The translations under genes were made by a program, and so were the position numbers. The notes beneath the pieces were generated by a model that saw nothing but the letters and a program-made list of their open reading frames with translations, searched no databases and was not told the origin of the DNA. From contig CAMRUG010000013.1 in assembly GCA_947053925.1 (NCBI GenBank), positions 1 to 39,865 of the forward strand: a stretch of DNA of 39,865 nt, in the 5' to 3' direction. Of the stretch, positions 17,844 through 26,237 are shown in pieces; the stretch's first letter is position 1, and every line of letters begins with the position of its first letter. This DNA is from an uncultured Clostridia bacterium (GTDB lineage Bacteria > Bacillota > Clostridia > Christensenellales > CAG-314).

Positions 17844-18503
17844 TTACCACCTTATTTCTCTGTCTTGTAATTTCAAAAATTCGTTAGCCTTACTAAAATG
17901 TCCGCACCCGAAAAAGCCGTTATATGCAGACAGGGGACTAGGATGCGCCGCCGTCAAAACCAAATGCTTGGGATTTGTTATCAACTGTTTTTTCGCATAA
18001 GCGTTACGCCCCCACAGCATAAATACCATACCGCGCTCGCGTTCGTTCAAATAACGTATAACTTGGTCGGTAAAAATTTCCCAACCTTTCCCTTGATGAG
18101 AATTAGGTTTGCCTTGTTCAACCGTCAGTGCCGTATTGAGTAGCAAAACGCCTTGCCTTGCCCAAGGAGTAAGATCGCCGCCCTCAATACTCGTTTTGTA
18201 TCCTAAATCGTCGTTAATTTCTTTAAATATATTGACTAAACTCATCGGCGGCATAACGCCTTGCGGAACGGAAAAACTCATTCCCATTGCCTGTCCGGGA
18301 TTATAGTACGGATCCTGCCCTAAAATAACGACGTTTACATCGTCGTAAGCAGTATTGTCAAATGCATTTAAAATCAATTTTTTAGGCGGATACACGTTTG
18401 TCGCCGCATAGCGCTCTACCAAAAATTGCTTCAACTGAACAAAATACGGTTTGGAAAATTCCTGTTTGAACAGATCGTCCCATCCGTTATAATCGCGTTC
18501 CAT
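17844..18503 (-). CDS. ung: Uracil-DNA glycosylase
   Basis: Removes uracil from DNA as the first step of base excision repair. The 219-residue length and motifs fit family 1 UDG: VVILGQDPYYNPGQAMGMSFSV with the catalytic aspartate D64, LLLNTALTVEQGKPNSH, and the DNA-intercalating loop AAHPSPLSAYNGFFGCGHFSKAN with the catalytic histidine. The gene is sandwiched tightly between a membrane-anchored unknown and an alpha/beta hydrolase, three and one bases apart. Confidence 0.97.
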   Translation of the reverse strand: MERDYNGWDDLFKQEFSKPYFVQLKQFLVERYAATNVYPPKKLILNAFDNTAYDDVNVVILGQDPYYNPGQAMGMSFSVPQGVMPPMSLVNIFKEINDDLGYKTSIEGGDLTPWARQGVLLLNTALTVEQGKPNSHQGKGWEIFTDQVIRYLNERERGMVFMLWGRNAYAKKQLITNPKHLVLTAAHPSPLSAYNGFFGCGHFSKANEFLKLQDREIRW

Positions 18504-18506
18504 ATA

Positions 18507-18953
18507 CTAATCCTCTAAAGCGGTCAATATTACGGCACACGACACCGGACTTAAAGTATCTCCGTCGGTAAGCGTTACAGAATCTCCGCTATCGTATTCC
18601 CGCACAAGTCCGTTAACTCTGACGTTAAACTTTGCGCTTGCGTCATCAGCGCATTTAAGCGCATATTTACCTGCTTTGATTTGACCTTCTGTTCCTACCG
18701 AATAAATTACGTTACGCGACATAACCAATTGTCCGTCGAAATAATCATCAACTGAAACATTATCACAACCGTCAACAGTGCCATCAATATTTACTTCGGT
18801 ATTTACCGATTCGTTTTTTTCCCTACCCTTTTTACTTCTACGAGACATTAAAACCGACTTTACGATTAACATTGATACTGCCAAAACTATTGCGACTATT
18901 ACTACGCACAACAATACAATCTTGCCTGTATCCATAACTACAAATGCAAACAT
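18507..18953 (-). CDS. Membrane-anchored protein, unknown function
   Basis: A 148-residue protein with one N-terminal membrane helix at about residues 10-33, followed by a basic cluster (SRRSKKGREK), a low-complexity acidic linker and a compact beta-rich domain at about 75-148. The last part, with NVRVNGLVREYDSGDSV and LTDGDTLSPVSCAVIL, suggests a small beta-sandwich resembling an FHA-like or ubiquitin-like shape, but I recognise no family. The topology by the positive-inside rule would put the beta domain in the cytoplasm. The ATG at 18953 has AAGGAGA seven bases upstream. It lies between galM and ung in the same run. Confidence 0.7.
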   Translation of the reverse strand: MFAFVVMDTGKIVLLCVVIVAIVLAVSMLIVKSVLMSRRSKKGREKNESVNTEVNIDGTVDGCDNVSVDDYFDGQLVMSRNVIYSVGTEGQIKAGKYALKCADDASAKFNVRVNGLVREYDSGDSVTLTDGDTLSPVSCAVILTALED

Positions 18954-18967
18954 TTAACTTTCTCCTT

Positions 18968-19972
18968 TTACAACAGCGTAAATACATACTGGGTGCTGGA
19001 ATGGTATTTATCGCCCGCTTTTAAAATCGGTTTAAGGCAATCGTCCCTATTGATAGCGTTAGGGTAAAACTGTGTTTCTAAACAAAATCCGCTGCGCTTG
19101 TTGTAAACCGATTTGCCTTCCTGACCCTTTAAAAAGTTTCCGCTGTATAACTGCATACCGCAGCAGTCTGTAAATACGTCCATACAAATACCGCTTTTAA
19201 CCGAATATACGGTCGCCGCAAGATTGTCTTCTAGACAAAAGTTGTGGTCATAACCGCCTGCCAATCTCAATTGCATATCGTTATCGTCAATATTCTGTCC
19301 TATAGGTTTTGCTTGCGTAAAATCAAACGGAGTATTTGCTACGGGAGATTTTACTGTAGGTATAAGGTTTTGATCCACTTCCAAATAACTGTCGGCGTTA
19401 ATTTGCAAGACATTATCTAAAATGTTTCCGTCTTCTTCTCCGTTAAGATTAAAGTACAAATGATTTGTAGGATTAAAAACGGTATCTTTGTCGCTTTCGC
19501 CGAAATACTCTATTGCAAGCGTACTTCCGTGGACAGTATACTTAACTCCCATTTTAAGCGTTCCGGGGTAGCCCTCGTCGCCGTCAAGACTTGTCGTTTC
19601 CAATATCAAACTGTTTCCATCAACGCTTGCATTAAAAACTTTTTTGTCAAAACCGTTTTCTCCGCCGTGTAAATGCGAAGCACCGTTGTTCTGCGCAAGT
19701 TGGTAAATTACGTCATTGAGGGTAAACCTTCCGTCAGCAATACGGTTTGCGCAACGTCCTATCACTGCGCCCATATAGTCGCCTTTATTTACTATATCGT
19801 CAGGGTTGGTCATACCCAGAACAACGTCTGTTTTATTCCCGAAACGGTCAGGAACGCGCACGGATAATATAGTCGCGCCCAATGTACAGACTATGACGTC
19901 TATCTTATCCGACAGTAAATACAAGTAAGTGTCTTTGCCGTTATACTTTTCAAAAAATTGATGGGTAATCAT
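18968..19972 (-). CDS. galM: Aldose 1-epimerase (mutarotase)
   Basis: Interconverts alpha and beta anomers of galactose, glucose or xylose. The 334-residue protein has the family landmarks NKTDVVLGMTNPDDIVNKGDYMGAVIGRCANRI-type start, GASHLHGGENGFDKKVF, the catalytic-histidine segment NPTNHLYFNL, DHNFCLED and the catalytic-glutamate region FCLETQFYPNAIN. It starts one base before the GH3 stop codon region ends, so it is tightly coupled to the glycosidase, whose released sugar it would epimerise. No signal peptide, so cytosolic. Confidence 0.93.
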   Translation of the reverse strand: MITHQFFEKYNGKDTYLYLLSDKIDVIVCTLGATILSVRVPDRFGNKTDVVLGMTNPDDIVNKGDYMGAVIGRCANRIADGRFTLNDVIYQLAQNNGASHLHGGENGFDKKVFNASVDGNSLILETTSLDGDEGYPGTLKMGVKYTVHGSTLAIEYFGESDKDTVFNPTNHLYFNLNGEEDGNILDNVLQINADSYLEVDQNLIPTVKSPVANTPFDFTQAKPIGQNIDDNDMQLRLAGGYDHNFCLEDNLAATVYSVKSGICMDVFTDCCGMQLYSGNFLKGQEGKSVYNKRSGFCLETQFYPNAINRDDCLKPILKAGDKYHSSTQYVFTLL

Positions 19973-19973
19973 T

Positions 19974-22328
19974 TTACGACTTCCTGCCTTTATTCTTTAT
20001 CTTTATAGCTTTTTTACAAACCATATACTGCTTGTACAATTTAAATAAATTTTTCATTACGTTACCGTTAAGCATATCGATAACCGTAAACAACATTTCG
20101 CGGGAGAAACTGTCCGAAACAAAAACTCTTAACGGAAACGCCAACGCATTATATTTTGCTTCTGCAGTTAATTTTTTGGTAAGTTTATTAACCAAAATTT
20201 TTCCGACAAAACTGGTCTTCACTTCGTTGAGCGGTGTGCTTATATTAACGGTTTTGTCTTGTTCTACAAGCTCTTTGCCATATAAAGCCAAAAAATCCGA
20301 ATCCGACGGATTAAAGTTTTCGTCCACGTTATAATAACAAGAGAACTTATCCGAACAGTCGACGGTATCGTTATCCCCTTCTATTTCATAGTCAAGAGAA
20401 AAACGCTCGTCATTACTGTCTTTTGCTACATACAAAACGTATTTGCCTGCATTCAAGACAACTTCGCGTTTGTCGATGTCGTAATGCGCCAATTCTTCTA
20501 TAGGCACGGATACTTTAACGTTTTTACTTTCGCCGGACTTAAGATAAACTTTTTTAAATGCCACGAGTTTTTTCTTTTCGCAAAAACTGCGGTTATCTAC
20601 GTTACTAGCGTATACTTGCACGGTTTCGGCATCAAGACAGTTCCCTGTATTTTGCAAAGTCAAAGTGATTGTAATATTTTTTTTGTTTTTGCCGTCGCCG
20701 GTATTTATCTCGGGTTTAGACCACTTAATTTTGTTATAATTCAATCCGTACCCGAAAGGAAACGCCACTGGAACATCCGCAGTAGTATAATAACGGTAAC
20801 CGACAAAAATACTTTCCTTGTATAGCGCACGTTTGTAGTCGGTTCCGAAACTACGGCTGAACTCCGGCAAACTTAACGGCCAAGTTTCGGCAAGCCTTCC
20901 ATTTGGCGCTACATCTCCGAAAATAACGTCAAATATCGCCCGTCCGCTTTGTTCGCCGCCGTAATAATCAATCAACATTGCTTTGACGGAGTGAACAAAA
21001 TCAACATTTACAGTAGAACCGCATTGCAAAACTAATACAACGTTGCTGTTTGCAGAAGTAACGGCGTCGATAAGTTTTAACTGATTTTCAGGCAAATTCC
21101 AACAACTGCGGTCGCGCCCCTCCGAATCAAGCCTGTCGCCTACAATCAAAATTACTTTATCGGACGAAGTTGCGGCTTTGCGAGCTTCTTCTAAAAGATT
21201 GTCGTCTAAACTGCCGTCGGTATGATATCCTTGCGCATAAACGCAATCTATATCGTTATCCTTTATAACAGAAAGCAGACTGTCCGTTCGGTAAGGAATA
21301 ACACGACTGCTTCCGTCTCCCTGAAATACAGGGGTTTCTGCAAGCGCGCCTATTACGGCAATATTGTCTGTTTTAGACAAAGGCAACAACCTACAATTAT
21401 TTTTGACTAGTACCGTGCACTCCGCTGACAGTTTACGCGCAAGTTCGTTTTGCGAATCAAAATCGACTAGACGCTCGGCGTTATCTACAAATTTCTCCGA
21501 CAATTGCAATACTCTTTCGACGCACTTGTTTAAATCGGCTTCGTCAAGAGTTCCGTCATTTAACGCTTGCATAACGGCATCGGTATTGCCTTGCGGCATT
21601 TCAAGGTCCAATCCTGCCTTGATACCCTTTACCCTGTCGTCTGTCGCGCCCCAGTCTGACATTACTAAGCCGTCGTATTTCCATTCTTCACGCAATATAT
21701 CTGTCAACAACGTTTTATTCTGAGAACAGTATTCGCCGTTCAACCTGTTATAAGCGCACATTACCGCACAAGGATTAGACTGCTTTATTACCCGTTCGAA
21801 TGCAGATAAATAGATCTCGCGCAAAGCCTTGTCGTCTATTACGCTGTCTACTACCCACCTGCCGTACTCTTGGTTGTTTCCGGCAAAATGTTTGATACAC
21901 GCGCCTACGCCCTGACTGTTTAAGCCCGATATATAAGCGTTTGCAAGTTCGGCAGTTAAAAGCGGGTCTTCGGAAAAATATTCAAAGTTACGACCGCAAC
22001 GCGGATCCCGCTTGATATTAAGCGCAGGAGCAAGAAGTATATTGACTCCCTCCGCACGGCATTGCTCGCCTAACATACCGCCGACGATACGGAGCAAATT
22101 CACGTCAAAACTACACGCCAATTTTGCAATAGAAGGTACGGCAACGGCGGGAATCGTTTTGCCGTTGCGCTCACGCCGCAAACCGACAGGTCCGTCAGAT
22201 ACCGTAACGGACGATACATTCAAACGCTCGACCGAAGCGGTATTCCAATTACCTTGCCCTGTAGACAAGGAAATCTTCTCTTCTTTTGTCAATTGCCCCA
22301 ATAAATCTTGGTGAGTATTATTTGTCAT
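19974..22328 (-). CDS. Glycoside hydrolase family 3 (beta-glucosidase type)
   Basis: A 784-residue GH3 enzyme that probably cleaves beta-linked glucosyl or xylosyl units. The N-terminal TIM-barrel domain carries ACIKHFAGNNQEYGR and the nucleophile aspartate D225 in GLVMSDWGATDDR. The second alpha/beta sandwich domain follows, with ILIVGDRLDSEGRDRSCWNLP, and a fibronectin-III-like domain is seen at LQNTGNCLDAETVQVYASN. A further 120-residue tail ends in a basic helix. No signal peptide is seen, so it likely works on imported oligosaccharides, and galM downstream fits that. The ribosome binding site is weak (GAGAG). Confidence 0.93.
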   Translation of the reverse strand: MTNNTHQDLLGQLTKEEKISLSTGQGNWNTASVERLNVSSVTVSDGPVGLRRERNGKTIPAVAVPSIAKLACSFDVNLLRIVGGMLGEQCRAEGVNILLAPALNIKRDPRCGRNFEYFSEDPLLTAELANAYISGLNSQGVGACIKHFAGNNQEYGRWVVDSVIDDKALREIYLSAFERVIKQSNPCAVMCAYNRLNGEYCSQNKTLLTDILREEWKYDGLVMSDWGATDDRVKGIKAGLDLEMPQGNTDAVMQALNDGTLDEADLNKCVERVLQLSEKFVDNAERLVDFDSQNELARKLSAECTVLVKNNCRLLPLSKTDNIAVIGALAETPVFQGDGSSRVIPYRTDSLLSVIKDNDIDCVYAQGYHTDGSLDDNLLEEARKAATSSDKVILIVGDRLDSEGRDRSCWNLPENQLKLIDAVTSANSNVVLVLQCGSTVNVDFVHSVKAMLIDYYGGEQSGRAIFDVIFGDVAPNGRLAETWPLSLPEFSRSFGTDYKRALYKESIFVGYRYYTTADVPVAFPFGYGLNYNKIKWSKPEINTGDGKNKKNITITLTLQNTGNCLDAETVQVYASNVDNRSFCEKKKLVAFKKVYLKSGESKNVKVSVPIEELAHYDIDKREVVLNAGKYVLYVAKDSNDERFSLDYEIEGDNDTVDCSDKFSCYYNVDENFNPSDSDFLALYGKELVEQDKTVNISTPLNEVKTSFVGKILVNKLTKKLTAEAKYNALAFPLRVFVSDSFSREMLFTVIDMLNGNVMKNLFKLYKQYMVCKKAIKIKNKGRKS

Positions 22329-22380
22329 AAATTCTCTCGATTTTATTTATAGTTTAAAATTTGTAAAATTCTACGCATAT

Positions 22381-22409
22381 ATTATACATTGTTTAACACG
22401 CTTTGTCTA
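22381..22409 (-). promoter_or_regulatory. Promoter of the GH3-galM-ung run
   Basis: On the minus strand TAGACA (22404-22409), a 17-base spacer and TATAAT (22381-22386). The predicted leader is about 46 nt. Confidence 0.55.
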
Positions 22410-22833
22410 TAACAAATTATCATTGTCTGTAATTCTGTTATATTCAATACTTTCGTTTACTCAATTGTTTCCCGATAATTTAGCATTTTTAGCCTATTAT
22501 TCAAAGTGCCTTATGCCGTACTCTAAGTTTATAAAGAAATTTCCGATAATAACATTTTAGACGTTTGTAAAATTTAAGACAAACGAATAAACAAATCGAC
22601 TTGCCGGTAACGCTTGTTTTTTAGCATCTAGCATATAAATTTTTATTATACAATAAAACTTTACCGACAGCCGCTTCAAACGAAACCCGGGTTTCAAAAC
22701 TTAATATTTGCATTTATAAAAATGTCTGCCTTAAACAAAAGACAAGTAACTTTCAAACCGTACTACGGCTTTTAATTCTTTCAAAAATCAACAAATAATT
22801 GAGTTTTTTATTGTCAATTCAACTGTCAATCGA
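22410..22833. other. Divergent intergenic region with one palindrome
   Basis: Non-coding region between the leftward GH3 run and the rightward tldD gene. The only notable structure is the perfect 14-base palindrome GAAACCCGGGTTTC at 22682-22695, which has the shape of an operator. No small open frame with a ribosome binding site, tRNA or known RNA motif is seen. Confidence 0.45.
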
Positions 22834-22862
22834 TTGCCCGCAAACGCCGAGTATGTTAAAAT
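22834..22862 (+). promoter_or_regulatory. Candidate promoter of tldD-tldE
   Basis: TTGCCC (22834-22839), a 17-base spacer and TAAAAT (22857-22862), about 40 bases upstream of the ATG. The -35 box is imperfect. Confidence 0.45.
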
Positions 22863-22903
22863 TTGAACAAAGATAAGATATTCTTATTGATAAAGGAGGC
22901 ATT

Positions 22904-24238
22904 ATGTACAATTTCAAAAAAGGTTTTTACGCCGACATTCGCATCGAAGACCGCTACGAAACTAATTTACGGTTACAAAACGGACAGCTTCACGAAGCAA
23001 AGGAAGCTGTAGAGAAAAAAGCGTTTATACGCGTATTTGACGGAAAAATGTGGTACTACACTTCTACAGACGACGTAAACAACATTCAGTCGGCGCTAGA
23101 AGAACTTTACGGATATGCTACTCCGAACACTCAAATAGACAATCACCCTATTGTCGTAAAATACCAAGTTAATAAAGACAAAATTATCAAATTCGATAAA
23201 ACCTGCGTCAAAAAAATTCCTTTACAGCAAAAGTTACAATTGATTACCGATACTGTTAGCCGTATGAACTCTGAACTTTGCTCATTTAAAAGCGCAACTT
23301 ACCTTGACAGGTATTCCGTTTACGAATTTTATTCTTCCAAGGGCGCAGACATAAAATACGACTTTCAAACTTGCGGCGTTGCTTACGGTTTGGCATTTAA
23401 CTACAATGAGGAAAATTTACAAGAACAACTGTCGAAATGCGAAACTGTTTTTGACAAATTGCAGTACAGCGAGGACGAATTACAAACATTTATAAGCCGC
23501 TGCGAAAATTACATTAAAAACGCAAAACCCGTTACCGCAGGAACATACCCCGTTATCCTTGCTCCCATTGCGACAGGAGTATTTGCTCACGAAAGTTTCG
23601 GACACAAATCGGAAGCCGACTTTATGCTGGGAGACGAAGCAATGGCAAAGGAGTGGACGCTAGGCAAAAAAGTCGGCAGCGATATTCTAACTATTCGCGA
23701 ATCGGGTGTATTTGAAGGAAGCGGATATGTGCCGTACGACGACGAAGGCACAAAAGCAACCGATACATACCTTATCAAAGACGGCATTTTAACAGGCAGA
23801 CTGCACAGCGCTACTACCGCCGCCGCTCTTAACGAAGAATTAACAGGCAACGCGCGTGCCATCAACTGCAATTACGAACCTATTGTCAGAATGACAAGTA
23901 CGTTTATCGAAGCCGGCAATTCCACGGTTGACGAACTTATTAGCGGCATTAAACACGGCTATTATATACACTCCATAAAGCACGGTTCGGGAATGTCTAC
24001 GTTTACTATCGCCCCGAGAATAGCATACGAAATCGTTGACGGCAAATTGGGCGATCCCGTTAAAATTGCAGTGCTTACGGGAAGCGTATTTGAAACATTG
24101 GGGCTTATCGACGGAGTTGCCAACGACCGTACACTGCTAAGCTTTGTTACGGGCGGCTGCGGAAAAATGGAACAATACCCCTTAAACGTAGGTTTGGGCG
24201 GACCTCACATAAGAGTCAGCCGAATGAATATTCAATAA
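22904..24238 (+). CDS. tldD: TldD-like metalloprotease subunit
   Basis: The catalytic half of the TldD/TldE (PmbA) heterodimer, a zinc protease that degrades unfolded peptides and, in some bacteria, trims peptide antibiotics. The 444-residue protein has the hallmark HExxxH motif HESFGH at 229-234; the third zinc ligand is expected to be a cysteine in FVTGGCGKMEQ near the C-terminus, which is present. The segment GHKSEADFMLGDE and the GGPHIRVSRM end are typical. The ATG has AAAGGAGG seven bases upstream. The gene is followed 11 bases later by its partner. Confidence 0.9.
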   Translation: MYNFKKGFYADIRIEDRYETNLRLQNGQLHEAKEAVEKKAFIRVFDGKMWYYTSTDDVNNIQSALEELYGYATPNTQIDNHPIVVKYQVNKDKIIKFDKTCVKKIPLQQKLQLITDTVSRMNSELCSFKSATYLDRYSVYEFYSSKGADIKYDFQTCGVAYGLAFNYNEENLQEQLSKCETVFDKLQYSEDELQTFISRCENYIKNAKPVTAGTYPVILAPIATGVFAHESFGHKSEADFMLGDEAMAKEWTLGKKVGSDILTIRESGVFEGSGYVPYDDEGTKATDTYLIKDGILTGRLHSATTAAALNEELTGNARAINCNYEPIVRMTSTFIEAGNSTVDELISGIKHGYYIHSIKHGSGMSTFTIAPRIAYEIVDGKLGDPVKIAVLTGSVFETLGLIDGVANDRTLLSFVTGGCGKMEQYPLNVGLGGPHIRVSRMNIQ

Positions 24239-24249
24239 AGGAGCAAATA

Positions 24250-25476
24250 ATGAAAACGGAAAAAATTATAAACAAGACTTCGTCCAGATGTATAAATATA
24301 ACCGCAAGCAAGGTTGATTCGCTGCGTATTAACAACAATTTAGAAAATACGGTACGCGTATACGACAACGGCGCGATAGGAATAGAGGGCGTTTTGGGCA
24401 ATGCCGACTTTGACGTAATGACAAAGAACGCAACGGCAAAACTCCAACAGGGTATACCCTATCCCGAAACTCACGACAAACCCAATACCATTTCAATCGA
24501 TACTACAAAACACATTTTTGACGACAAGGAATTTATACCGCAAATATCCAAACTGATGGACAGACTTTCGGCAGAAAATCCCGATTTTTTATTCAGCAAT
24601 AAAGTTTTGCTTAACAGTACCGAAAAAACGTACGAAAACTCCGACGGCTCGGCATTATCGTATAAGGGCAACCAACTGGATTTCGGAATCGTAATAAAAT
24701 ACAAAGGCTCTGCCAATATAATGGATGAGTTTTACTCTTGCGAAAGCGACCGTTACGATGAGGACGAAATATGCCGCGATATTAAATTTCAATGCGACGC
24801 GTTTTTAAAACAATGCCCGCATATATCGGAGGACGAAGTAACTATAATAGGCAGTTTTGAACCGTTACAGTATGTTTTAAGCCACTTTGTTGCAGACTTA
24901 TACTTTAATAAAGCGTCATTACTCGACGGCAAACTTGGGGAAAAACTCTTTAACGAAAAACTCAACATTGTTGTAGACCGATCGCCCGAAAGACAACTTA
25001 ATATTCCGTTTTTCGATACCGAAGGCGTAATAAACGACAACTATCTTAATTATTTAGTAAAAGACGGTGTTTTTGCAAAACTCATTACCTGTAAAAAATC
25101 TGCCGCACAGTACAATACACAAAATATCGGGGCGGCAGGCGCGGCTTACGACGGGGTACCTATGGCAAGCGGAGGCGGTCTTGACGTTATGACAACCGCT
25201 CAAAATCTGTCCGAATTAGTAAAAGGCAAAGCGGTATATTTATCCAATACAGGCGGAGGAGATATGACTACGTCGGGAGAAATCAGTATTCCCGCTATTG
25301 TGGCGTATCTATACGAAGACGGCAAACTAATAGGCAAACTTCCCGAGTTTACCGTAACGGGCAGTATTTTCGACATATTAGGCAAAAACTTTATAGGCAT
25401 TGCAGAACGCGGATTGTTTGAGTTCGGCAAACGTAAATATATGGTATACAAAGCCAAACTCGTAAATAAAGCATAA
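24250..25476 (+). CDS. TldE/PmbA-like non-catalytic protease subunit
   Basis: The 408-residue partner of the preceding TldD. It shares the overall fold but lacks HExxxH, as expected for the TldE/PmbA half, which shapes the cavity of the heterodimer. Family traits include FSNKVLLNSTEKTYENSDGS near residues 115-140, a conserved AGAAYDGVPMASGGGLDV-type glycine-rich segment and the TSGEISIPAIVAYLYEDGKLIG C-terminal region. The ATG follows AAGGAG at a short distance, 11 bases after tldD, and a terminator follows at 25500. Some bacteria use two TldD paralogues or a TldD/PmbA pair; here the pair is complete. Confidence 0.88.
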   Translation: MKTEKIINKTSSRCINITASKVDSLRINNNLENTVRVYDNGAIGIEGVLGNADFDVMTKNATAKLQQGIPYPETHDKPNTISIDTTKHIFDDKEFIPQISKLMDRLSAENPDFLFSNKVLLNSTEKTYENSDGSALSYKGNQLDFGIVIKYKGSANIMDEFYSCESDRYDEDEICRDIKFQCDAFLKQCPHISEDEVTIIGSFEPLQYVLSHFVADLYFNKASLLDGKLGEKLFNEKLNIVVDRSPERQLNIPFFDTEGVINDNYLNYLVKDGVFAKLITCKKSAAQYNTQNIGAAGAAYDGVPMASGGGLDVMTTAQNLSELVKGKAVYLSNTGGGDMTTSGEISIPAIVAYLYEDGKLIGKLPEFTVTGSIFDILGKNFIGIAERGLFEFGKRKYMVYKAKLVNKA

Positions 25477-25499
25477 CTACAATTTAAAATACAGATTAC

Positions 25500-25537
25500 A
25501 ATACCCGCATAGGTCAAAAAGCCGAGCGGGTATTTTG
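25500..25537 (+). terminator. Intrinsic terminator of tldD-tldE
   Basis: AATACCCGC (25500-25508) pairs with GCGGGTATT (25526-25534) around a 17-base loop, followed by T residues. Confidence 0.7.
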
Positions 25538-25803
25538 TTATACGCAATTAGAAGCACAAAAATTTATCACTTAGAAGAAGTATAATAAAAAAATTATAAA
25601 CACGGAAACTGATGTGAACCCCAAACGTACACACTGCTCTTGTTTTTAATATTATTTATTGCAGATTCAAACATAATATAATGACAAAAATACATTTACT
25701 TCGTTATAAACTTTTGCAATATAAACTCAATTATTAGGCAAACAATGCTAAAACTGTGCAAAGGGAAAATCTTTGCACGATTATTCTGTTTAACAATCGA
25801 TAC
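25538..25803. other. Convergent intergenic region
   Basis: Non-coding AT-rich DNA. A hairpin GTGCAAAG (25756-25763) with CTTTGCAC (25771-25778), followed on the minus strand by four T residues, could terminate the leftward gene at 25804. An 18-codon frame near 25680 lacks a ribosome binding site, so I do not call a peptide here. Confidence 0.45.
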
Positions 25804-26154
25804 TTAATTTAAAGCGGACATAAATTCCTTGACGGATTCAAAAAAGTATTCATACGATTTTAATTCATAAACGGTATCATCGTCAGATTCATCCTTATCG
25901 GCGGACAGAGAAAACTCCTTTTCGTCAATATCGATATTCAAAAAATAATCTTTATACTTTGCTTGCACAAGTATACCTTTTACGTTCTCAAACCAGTCAA
26001 TATGAATTTCCGCGTTGTGTATTCCCGTATCGGACAGTTTTTCTTTAAAGTTGTTACCGATACAGTCTTTTAATAGCAAATCGAATGCAGTATAACTGTT
26101 TAGTTGTTTTTCATTTAAGTATTTCAATATCTTTCTTTTTTGGGTAAAAAACAT
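25804..26154 (-). CDS. Small acidic protein, unknown function
   Basis: A 116-residue soluble protein with no membrane segment or signal peptide. The N-terminal 45 residues are probably helical, with FTQKRKILKYLNEKQLNSY. A beta-rich middle (AEIHIDWFENVKGILVQAKYKDYFLNIDID) and a strongly acidic stretch (ADKDESDDDTV) follow, then a C-terminal helix with aromatic residues. The ATG has GAGG nine bases upstream. I recognise no family. It stands between the convergent tld pair and the methyltransferase gene in the same direction, 83 bases downstream of the latter. Confidence 0.6.
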   Translation of the reverse strand: MFFTQKRKILKYLNEKQLNSYTAFDLLLKDCIGNNFKEKLSDTGIHNAEIHIDWFENVKGILVQAKYKDYFLNIDIDEKEFSLSADKDESDDDTVYELKSYEYFFESVKEFMSALN

Positions 26155-26237
26155 TTATTAATGCCTCTTGGTTTTTTGTCTACAATCAATAAACAACTTG
26201 CATATAAGTGTTTGGACCCTGCAATTAATCCTTTGAT

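Noticed and set aside
25680..25740. Short peptide gene downstream of tldD-tldE as a protease substrate
   Set aside because: The 18-codon frame lacks a ribosome binding site and any leader-core peptide pattern.
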